DNA of 64,000 bases from Hyposmocoma kahamanoa (taxonomy: Eukaryota > Arthropoda > Insecta > Lepidoptera > Cosmopterigidae): contig NW_020653713.1 in assembly GCF_003589595.1 (NCBI RefSeq), positions 5,594,770-5,658,769 of the forward strand. The letters are read 5' to 3'. Under the pieces are notes generated by a model. It was not told the origin of the DNA. It did not search any database and saw only the letters and a list, made by a program, of their open reading frames with translations. A program made the translations under genes and the position numbers. Shown piece by piece: positions 56,419 to 64,000 of this stretch. Numbering within the stretch: position 1 is the stretch's first letter; the number at the start of each line of letters is the position of its first letter.

Positions 56419-56528
56419 TGGTAAATCCGTGAGACACGAGTGAAACAGCCGGGGATTACTTATGCACTGGTTTATTTCCACGCTCGTATTGGTGGTGTCG
56501 CAGCACGCACCTAGTTACCTACATACTA
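56419..56528 (-). repeat. 5' LTR of the Ty3/gypsy element
   Basis: This 110-bp copy is identical to the one at 52095-52204 across its whole length. In element orientation it runs from TAGTATGTAGG to TTTACCA. An AATAAA signal lies at 56471-56476 on the minus strand. At 110 bp it is short for a gypsy LTR, so promoter and polyadenylation signals must be compact. Confidence 0.93.
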
Positions 56529-56734
56529 ACTTTATATGTTAAATTAAAAATAAGGGATTTAAATTATGCACTGAGGTGCAATAAAGGAGCCTCCACAAAC
56601 GACGTAGCATTCTTTTTCTGTACATCTGGCGCACTCATAGCAATCGGCGAGTAGGTTTAGGCACTAATTGGCTTTCACCACGATGGCAAGCATTATAGTA
56701 TATGCCATCAATACGATATTACCATCATCATAAT

Positions 56735-57250
56735 ATCAGCCGGAAGTAGTCCACTGCTAAACAGAGGTCTTCCCCAAAGATTTCCAGACTAGCCGATCGG
56801 AAGCGACGTGCGTCCATCGGTTACCCGCAGCCCTTACCAGGTCATCTGTCAATTTAGCAGGTGGCCGTCCCACTGAACACCTTCCGGTTCGTGATCTCCA
56901 TTCTATAACCTTTCTGCCCCAACGGCCGTCAGTTCTACGAACTATGTGCCTTGCGCACTGCCACTTCAACTTGCTAATTCTTTGAGCAAGTTCGTTCTTG
57001 TACGAATCTCCTCATTTCTCATTCGATCACATATAGAAATGACGAGCATTGGTCGCTCCATAGCTCAACGAGTGACTTTAAGCTTTTTTTTATGAGGGCC
57101 ATAGAAAGTGACCACGTCTCAGAGCCGTAGATCATCGCTGGCAACACACACTGCTCGAAAACTTTTGTCTTCAAGGACTGCGGTATTGCGGACGAGAAGA
57201 CATCCTGGAGCTTCCCGAAAGCTGCCCAACAGAGTAGCTCAATGGTCAAT
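56735..57250 (-). pseudogene. RTE-type LINE ORF2 C-terminus
   Basis: The minus strand reads FGKLQDVF, LKTKVFEQCVLPAMIYGSET and ending YVIE (57249-57022), then, after a frameshift, LKWQCARHIVRRTDGRWGR and VGRPPAKLTDDL (56969-56757), the classic end of RTE ORF2. The nucleotide 3' end is shared with 8213-8405. It starts a few bp from an opposite-strand LINE end at 57232. Confidence 0.85.
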
Positions 57251-57510
57251 AGAGCACGGCATGCTGGGTATTTCCATCGTCGACAGTATACCCAACGTGG
57301 AGATACGGCAGCGTACTAAAGTCGTAGATGTCGGTATGCGAATCGCGAGCCTAAAACAGAGATGGGCAGGACACGTTGCTACGCGGGACTACGACCGATG
57401 GACAAAGGCAAGTTACTGAGTGATACCCACTAGGAGTGAGACGTCCTCCAGGGAAACCACCTGCAAGATGGACGATATCGTCGGAGTAACCGGAAGAATG
57501 TGGATGAATG
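57232..57510 (+). pseudogene. RTE-type LINE ORF2 C-terminus, opposite strand
   Basis: Plus encodes MLGISIVDSIPN, IASLKQRWAGHVATRDYDRW and, after a stop at 57417-57419, a SRETTCKMDDIVGVTGRMW block. It is a different subfamily from the neighbouring minus-strand copy but homologous to the same region. Confidence 0.8.
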
Positions 57511-57514
57511 AAAA

Positions 57515-57750
57515 AAAGAAAAAAAACTGTTTATTTCACAAGCACAGATACGCATATAAACAAAATAACAGAGGAACAATTATAGAAATTAAAAAAATTA
57601 TATTAAAACTATTGATATGATTATGCAGTATCTAATTCACCGTCTTGCGTCTCGCAGCTGATGCAAGCGGGACTTGCTTAGCTTTAGCAACAAACGGTTT
57701 ATTTTTAAACCGTTTCGTAGCGCTGACTTCCAGCAATCCAGGGGCGAGCC
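57515..57750. repeat. Dispersed repeat related to 45.9-46.4 kb
   Basis: aaaaactgtttatttcacaa, acgcatataaacaaaataac and cgtttcgtagcgctgacttc recur at 45905-46380. It follows an RTE-type fragment and may be antisense 3' end of another element. Confidence 0.7.
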
Positions 57751-57800
57751 ACTGACAACAATTAAGAAATGGATGAGACTCGCACGGGACCGGTTAAGTT

Positions 57801-58040
57801 TACTTACCCGCCAAGCAGTAATGTCAGCATTACTGTGTTTCGGCTTGAAGGGTGCTGGTGAAATTACAGGCACATGAGACTTATCAACTTACGTCTCAGG
57901 GTGACGGGCGCAGTGGCAGTGCCCCTCAGATCTTTGCGATTTAAAGCTCCGAGTGGCACTACAATTAGTTATGGACAAGCGTGTAGCTTACATCAGGCGC
58001 ACGACTTTATCGTCCCATCACTTGAAATTATAAAAAAAAA
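57801..58040 (+). repeat. Family A repeat, 5' truncated
   Basis: It runs from ccgccaagcagtaatgtcag to cgtcccatcacttgaaatta plus A9. Confidence 0.87.
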
Positions 58041-58079
58041 GAAAGTTGGCGTGTAAAAGAGGAGACCTATAACGAACAG

Positions 58080-58175
58080 TCAGCCGTGACCAAGGAACCA
58101 GTATAGAGCCCCAAACATTAGATTGTTTGAGAAAACAAATACAAGCCGCGATTTAGATCCGTTAAACAAGCAATC
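58080..58175. repeat. Family D fragment
   Basis: cagccgtgaccaaggaacca, ttgagaaaacaaatacaagc and gcgatttagatccgtt keep the family order. Confidence 0.68.
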
Positions 58176-58967
58176 GCCAAAACATAAAAATTGTCTGTAG
58201 TGAATAGTAAAATGTCCAGAAAATTGTCAATAAATGTTCCCTACACAGGATAAACAAAATGAGCGTACTCACTCCCCAATTCCCGATCGGAAAACGGGAG
58301 AAATCCAATAAGCTGTCACTACGCCACGTGTACTAAAAAAATACTAGATTTTAAAAAACAATATTTTTGTTTCAATAAAATTGAAATATAAATGGTGTTC
58401 GTATTAATACGAAAACTCGTTCATCACAAAAATTCTCGCGCCCGGAACGTACCCGCGGCCGCTTCTGTAAGGCCAGAGCTTTACTGTGTGCTACACGGTA
58501 GATTATATTTAAATTACATTAGGTACTTAATTATTAAGTACGTCTTATGTTCGAGAAAAATAGAGCTGAACTGAATTATACTTATGTATATATTTACAAT
58601 ACTTCCAAAAACAAGGTAAATCGTCTTTGTTTTAAATTTGTGAATTTAATAAAGAAAAAACCGGCCGAGGTTAATACCTACCCCGCAGGGTTTTAAGAAA
58701 AAGGAAAACCATGTCTTATACGCACAAATAATGCTTGCGTAGGAAGACATTATATCATATAAGAATTATTGTCTATCAATTTATAGAATAAAAACAAGGT
58801 TTACTTTGTTAAATATTACTCTTACTTTACAAAATAGAAAATATAACAAAAATAGTCTATTTGGAAAACGGTTGCTTGTACGAATTATGACATTACTTTC
58901 TAAACCCATCTTTTTATCGTATCGATGGTTCTTTTATTTTAAGATTACATTAACTTTGAATAGGGAT
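58176..58967. other. Anonymous sequence
   Basis: No coding or repeat signal recognised. Confidence 0.45.
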
Positions 58968-59140
58968 ACTGGCACATGGGACTTTTCAACTTATGCCTTA
59001 TGCATAGTGTGTCTCAGGGTAACGGGCGCAGTGGCAGTGTCCCTCAGAACTTTGACATTTGAAGCTCTGAGCGGTACTGCAACTGTCGCTTGCCACTGGG
59101 CACACTACCTGTTCGTCCCAGCACTTGCTAACATTAAAAA
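58968..59140 (+). repeat. Family A repeat, 3' half
   Basis: It begins in ggcacatgggacttttcaac and ends at the 3' mark (gttcgtcccagcacttg). A 15-bp insertion or slippage sits before gtgtctcagggt. Confidence 0.83.
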
Positions 59141-59767
59141 GTATGTTGCAAGCTTGACTGTATTATACGTGGCCACGTACAAATCTTCAATCGTACAGGT
59201 ATTAGGTCACACGGTCAGGGCTCCATCACTCGCTCGAGGTTACGCGATAAGTGCCTGCCGCTGAGTGTATCGCCGACAGTACAATCGCTCAGACAACTCT
59301 TTCATTTACATTACAATCCTTGTACAACCCCAGCATTCGGTTTGGCACGACTGCACACGGCGGGCAATATTATTTTCACCTCTCTGTGCGCGTATTTAGG
59401 TTTCTTTTTCATCGTAGTGAGCACCTGGTGTCATTAGTCAGATTTAGTAGGCTGTTATAGCGTAAGTATTTTCGATTTTGTATGAGAGTAACCTAAGCTA
59501 TTAAGTAATCTGTGACACGGGGTACAACAGCAAATTAATTAGTAAATGTTTATTAACAATATATATCTGTGAAGAGGCATTACTACACTGGAGAAATGTG
59601 TCAATTCCCCGGTCTGCATTAACCCAGCATAGCGGCCTTTAGCCTAAACTCTTTTATAATACCAGGGGATGGGACTCACAACACCTCGCCTAGTGCTAAG
59701 CGGCTATAACGTGTAAACGCTAGCGCAATAACGTAGGTAAGCAAAATACACTTGGTAATCGTCATAT
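59141..59767. other. Anonymous, moderately GC-rich sequence
   Basis: No domain is readable in the short frames at 59251-59460. Confidence 0.4.
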
Positions 59768-59828
59768 ATAAGGTAGCAGTACTTCTCTAGACGAACTCTT
59801 TCACATGCAGGTCTACTGCTATTAAGTT
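59768..59828 (-). repeat. Family A repeat, 5' fragment
   Basis: The minus strand shows only the first 60 bp (plus: gtagcagtacttctctagac). Confidence 0.75.
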
Positions 59829-60074
59829 ATTTAACAATAAGATGTAAAATTGCATACGTATCAAACTTAGCACGGACAAAATGACATTTTTAATGTAAAA
59901 CTGTTACACGTTTAGCCACAAATTTATCTGATGTTAAGAAACGGCACGTTTGTATAAAAATAATACACGTTAGCCCTAGGTTGAAGTTTCCGGGAATCAG
60001 AGGTATCTGTAGTGTATTCCATTCCCTAGCCGTATACACTGGGCTTAATGTACATCGCCGCAGAACGGAATAGA

Positions 60075-60209
60075 AGCAAACATGCCTATTCATAACTGTT
60101 GTAGTACCAATCAGTGCTTTAAATTGCAAAGATCTTAGAGGCACTGCCACTGCGCCCATCACTTTGAGACATAAGTTAACAAGTCCCATGTGCCATTTCA
60201 TCAGGGCCT
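60075..60209 (-). repeat. Family A repeat, middle fragment
   Basis: The minus strand matches the middle section (plus: ttaaattgcaaagatcttag, gagacataagttaacaagtc). It could be part of the same old insertion as 59768-59828, but the orientation order does not require it. Confidence 0.8.
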
Positions 60210-60544
60210 TTAGAAATTATTTCCTTAAAGAAAGTCCGTGCCAAATACTAACACATTACGATTTGATGATGATAAATCAAATGGATTCTTACTAATTCGT
60301 TATCTTAGAGCTAATAACTGTCCATCTTCATAACTATCTGTCTGCCGAATTACTGTCTATGATATCCACAAAAGCTGAATCTCAGACAGTTCTCTTTTCT
60401 GCACGATTGACCGCCTACTAATGGACGTATTTAGACGAACGATAAAAAGTTTAATTAAAATAAATGAAATAATCAAAATTGGCTTTGTTTGACATATGCA
60501 TGCAAAATAAATTAGAAACTTACATTTAGATAATTACGTAAATC

Positions 60545-60650
60545 CTTCCTAAATAATTATAACAAACTAGTGGAGTAATCACAATAAACAAATAATTAAA
60601 CATATTATTAAGGTGGTAAACCATCATAGTATTCAATAAAATCATTATAC
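60545..60650 (+). repeat. Family B SINE 3' fragment
   Basis: ataattataacaaactagtg and the tail around catcatagtattcaataaaa; head missing. Confidence 0.78.
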
Positions 60651-60981
60651 TAATGGTTATCTGAACCACTAGCCACATATATCAAAACATACTTAAAAAT
60701 AATATGACCGCAATCGTATTATAGATTCAGGGATCTAAATATTCAATTCAAAATTGTACTAACGTACGTAACGTAACATAATCATAATAATTCAATTCTT
60801 TATTCAGGCATTACAAAAATTTTGATTACCCATTAACAAAAATATTAATAAACCTTATAGATAACATAGAATAAATTATAAATTATAGGATGAAATAAAA
60901 TAAAATATAACCAAAAATAAAGTAATACCATAAATGGGTAATTGCCATTTACCTGTGGACAGACATCCTGTATTTAAAAAT

Positions 60982-61058
60982 AGAGCTGTCGAAAGACGTG
61001 TCACATACTACTCTCTCCTGAGAGTAGTATGTCACGTGACACGTCTTTCGATAGCTCT
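60982..61058. repeat. Long near-perfect hairpin
   Basis: Left arm agagctgtcgaaagacgtgt... and right arm ...acacgtctttcgatagctct pair over about 34 bp, with one mismatch and a 5-nt bulge (gtgac), around a tcct loop. Confidence 0.9.
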
Positions 61059-63169
61059 TTCAGACTCTTTTCCAAAATGAAGCCACTCTCGCTCGTAACA
61101 TAGCGTAGGGTGTTCACACACACCCCACTTACGTGACCACCGACATTGGATTTCCTCCCTCAACCCATTGATGTAAAGGCTGAAGAGGTCCGGAGAAGTA
61201 AGTAAGTAACATCAGAGTGAAGTCTGTTAGTCTGGAAGATCAAGATCCTCTCTATCTTTTCTTGTAGTTTCTCATCCTATGTAAGAACCAGGCTGTTGTC
61301 GGTGTAGCCTCCTCTACTCCTCACAGTTAAGCCCGCTCCTTGACCTCTATATATAGCTGCTCAATTTGACTTTCTTCTTTATTCGTTCACTGTACGTTAT
61401 TCTTCGTCTTCCTCTAATTCTTTTTCATTATATCTGCTCTTCAGTTATAACTTTTTAGATTCGTCATTACATAACAGATGTTCAGGCATTTCCGCGTTAT
61501 GTTTTCTATTGCCCTAAAAAGATTTCTAAGAGAGGATAGCCTCTAACCCTTTTTGATCCAGTAGTTTTTACTCGTAAACAAAAATCACATAGCACGTCAA
61601 CATCGACATCATGAGTGATATTTACTCAGAGAAGTATGTCACTTCTACCCTCAGAAGCAACCACCACAGGATGCAATCTACTGTGAAAGTCGTAGAAACG
61701 ACTTCGCACTCAGGCAGGACTCGCTGCAGGGACAAGATGTGTTTATAGGTGTTTGGTGATTCATGTGTGACTGCAATGCTCCAACCTAGTCCATGCGGCA
61801 CTTGCTGGTGTGCGCCTAGTACCCTACTACCTGCACTGTGTAAGATCTCAATGCAGCCACAGATATTGCCTCAAGGTGGCAACACTTCAATCGATTAAAT
61901 TAATCAACAATACAGTATTAATGAAAATTTAGGAACAAAATAACAAAGCCTTATCGTGTAATTTTACAATATTAATAATCAGAAGTTGGATACGGTGATT
62001 ATTTTAATGTTAGTTGTAACTGTAAAGATTGGTATTAAGATATCATTGAGAAAGATAAGGCGTTTGTGAGCGAGAAATTTCCTTTAATGCCTTTACATTG
62101 CGTTACGAAAGAAAACCGCGCTCGAATAATGAATGCGCTTTTACCCTTAAAGTTTAAATGTTCGCATATCAATTTACACAAAGCGATTTACTTTTACTAG
62201 CCGTACATATAATGAAATATGTACAGCTAACGAGTGAAGCTTCGCTTATATTCACCCAAGATGCTCCTTACATATTTTTAAGGTCAGAGTGAACAAATGG
62301 CTTCTAGTCCAGCGGGTACTATCCACATCCATTCTCAATTCTGCTTATCATCAGGTGAGATTGCGTACAAATATAAACCTATCTTACACAAAAAAACAAA
62401 GAAGGAAACGTAGTGCTTTTCTTTTTTTATGTAGTGATCTTAATCATCAACATCAACATATTATACGGCACTGATCTCCTCCGTGGAGATAGAAAGACAT
62501 CAGTTACAAAAAACCGGCCACTAATCAGTAATGAAACCTGAACAATCAAATTGACTCAATGGTGTAGGTAAGGGAATGGAATAAATACGAATCTCCTGTA
62601 CGCAAGGAAACTTTTTTTCCAATAAGATTATCAAATAACAGTGCCTGTAACCCCTAATGGTAGCCCATTACGGGATAATCCCGCTTAAAAAAGATTTCGA
62701 AATATTCTGCCTTAATTTATAATGTTTCAGCTTAAAAAAGTCCTTATATACTTATAATATTAAACATCTTTTTAATTTCTCTAATCAAATTCTGAGTAGA
62801 TCTCACTGTAGGAAGCCACGAATGCTCGTCAAAATTCAACTTTATTTAGCAGAGGGAAATCACGTGTCGCCCGGGACCCTCGGGCGGCCCAGCGCAAATA
62901 TTAAATTGGCTCAAACAAATAATATTTTGCTGGCAATTTCAGAATTATGTCGTCATTTTTCACTAATTCTCTTTGAGATGAGACCGTCTTCCGTTTACGT
63001 TTTGATAGGTAAATAATATGGTTGTAGGATACGCTTTTCATATCCCGTGTCATTAATTAAACATAAATCTTGTGTTGAGTATTGTACGCATCTCCGGGAT
63101 GGATCCACTACTTAGAAGTGTTGCGTGGCAAGTGCTCTGAAGAATTGAAGAACCTTAGCCTTCTCTTAC
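61059..63169. other. Largest anonymous stretch
   Basis: About 2.1 kb without a recognised repeat. The part 61100-61880 has balanced composition on both strands and could hide an old LINE or exon, but no motif was read with confidence. A small GC-rich hairpin (cgcccgggaccctcgggcgg) is at 62869-62888. Confidence 0.4.
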
Positions 63170-63430
63170 CTGAAGCTCGCTGGCCTCCGTTATAAAACTT
63201 ACGGTATTCCATTGTGACCTAAAAGATTTAGTTGCAACTTTCTCTGTCGCACAATCGACAAATGGAACATCCTTCCAGCGCACATATCCCTCTTTCTTAT
63301 AATATGGGGCCTTTCAAACGTAGCGTGAAGAGGCATCTTGTAGGCATACAGTCTGGAGGTGGCTATCAACACTGCACTAGGTTCCTTCACGTTTGGATTC
63401 CCTTTAATGTCAGGTGGAGTGAAGTCATTT
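63170..63430 (+). pseudogene. LINE ORF2 C-terminal fragment
   Basis: Plus encodes NILPAHIPLSYNMGPFKRSVKRHLVG-like pieces (about 63262-63340) with a one-base shift: the Y-N-x-G-x-FK motif of the same LINE class seen near 12060 and 13200. No catalytic residues. Confidence 0.68.
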
Positions 63431-63805
63431 GCCTGTCATGTAAAAATACTAGACGTTCAATGTGAAACATTGGGAATCTCTGAATAATAAAATTGTTTAT
63501 TTGAGCTCTAAAACGAGAGGCGAAATATTTGTTCCAAGTGTTTATTTTAATTAAACTTTCGGCCATTTCCGAGTCGTGAGAAAAACAGACCAAGGCCCAC
63601 CGTTTTCAATGTCAAGCACTTGATATAGACTTCGCGTACTTACAAAGTACTTTTACACAGTTTCAGTTACGTTCTCGGCAATGACGACAACTAATTTATT
63701 TTCATGGAAGTTTCAGGAAGATCTATTAGCGCGCGTTCAAATTAGCCGCTGTTACCGTCTACATGTTACATGACCGGCGCTACCTGAAGTGACCTTACAA
63801 AAGAC

Positions 63806-64000
63806 AAAGTGAAAGAGTTTATCTAGGGAATTACTGCCACCTTACCTATTTCTGCCGCCAAGCATGAGCATTAGTACGTTTCGGTTTTGATAGGTAAATG
63901 GTGTTAGTGAAATTACAGTCACATGGGACTTTACATCTGCAACATAACAGTGGCAATGCCTGTCTGATCTTTGCGATTTAAAGCTCAGAGAGGCATTGCA
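63806..64000 (+). repeat. Family A repeat cut by window end
   Basis: It runs from gtgaaagagtttatctaggg to gatttaaagctcagagaggc and continues past the window. Confidence 0.85.

Larger units (their letters stand above)
52095..56528 (-). mobile_element. Complete Ty3/gypsy LTR retrotransposon, no env
   Basis: Seen: two identical 110-bp direct repeats bound a 4.4-kb unit carrying gag and pol frames on the minus strand. The flanks are a perfect 5-bp duplication (acttt at 52090-52094 and 56529-56533). A purine tract lies next to the 3' LTR and a tRNA-type primer site next to the 5' LTR. Domain order is gag, zinc knuckles, protease, RT, RNase H, integrase, which defines the Ty3/gypsy (Metaviridae) order. 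There is no third frame for an envelope; only about 50 nt separate the pol stop from the purine tract. Identical LTRs mean the insertion is recent. It landed in a family D foldback repeat (52022-52094). It may be autonomous if the gag-pol frameshift is programmed; otherwise it carries one disabling indel. Confidence 0.95.

Noticed and set aside
1..64000. CRISPR array or bacterial operon
   Set aside because: No regularly spaced short repeats, no prokaryotic gene layout; all repeats are eukaryotic transposon types.

Overview
This window looks like repeat-dense, AT-rich nuclear DNA from an insect, most likely a moth or butterfly. I infer this from the dispersed repeats: tRNA-like SINEs, hairpin MITEs, RTE- and Jockey-type LINE ends, and repeats ending in a TTAACCGACTTCAAAAA-type motif, of kinds I associate with lepidopteran assemblies. 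No species can be fixed from sequence alone. I found no intact host protein gene, no functional tRNA or rRNA gene and no CRISPR array. Almost every open frame over 60 codons is chance or belongs to a transposable element.

The one complete coding element is a young Ty3/gypsy LTR retrotransposon on the minus strand (52095-56528). Its two 110-bp LTRs are identical, it has a 5-bp target duplication (acttt), a polypurine tract, a putative primer-binding site, a gag frame with two zinc knuckles and a 1,050-codon-class pol frame with RT, RNase H and a DD35E integrase. The protease domain is split between the two frames, which overlap by only 13 nt around an A6 run, so expression needs a -1 shift there (or the run is miscalled).

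Other autonomous-type elements are broken: a mariner (DD34D) copy at 3596-4643 with an exact paralogous empty site at about 33720, and 3' ends of RTE-, Jockey- and other LINE families at about 6.3, 8.3, 11.9, 12.8, 24.9, 30.1, 40.0, 49.5, 56.8, 57.3 and 63.2 kb. A 100-N assembly gap (49660-49759) lies inside one of them.

Non-autonomous repeats dominate the rest. Family A (about 360 bp, A-rich 3' tail) has about 26 copies or pieces on both strands. Family B is a tRNA-like SINE with several different heads. Family G is a SINE whose head resembles tRNA-Gly(GCC). Family F is a TIR element. Family D is a foldback family. There are also several clear MITEs, including a two-copy family with 31-bp TIRs and perfect 8-bp target duplications. 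Many are nested (MITE in A, G in A, G in F, 8-bp-TSD MITE in F, TA-MITE in family E, mariner in another repeat), and several nests have an empty-site copy in the same window, so insertion order and target sites can be read directly.

Layout: 0-5 kb GC-rich block, A copies, mariner; 5-14 kb repeat E, MITE, LINE ends; 14-19 kb inverted SINE pair and inverted A pair; 19-28 kb G SINEs, Jockey fragment, second E copy; 28-36 kb hairpins, Jockey fragment, composite A element, GC-rich block, second MITE; 36-49 kb mixed MITE/SINE mosaic and a short THAP-like frame; 49-51 kb gapped LINE and nested A/MITE/G cluster; 52-56.5 kb gypsy element; 56.5-64 kb RTE ends, A copies, a long hairpin and largely anonymous AT-rich DNA.
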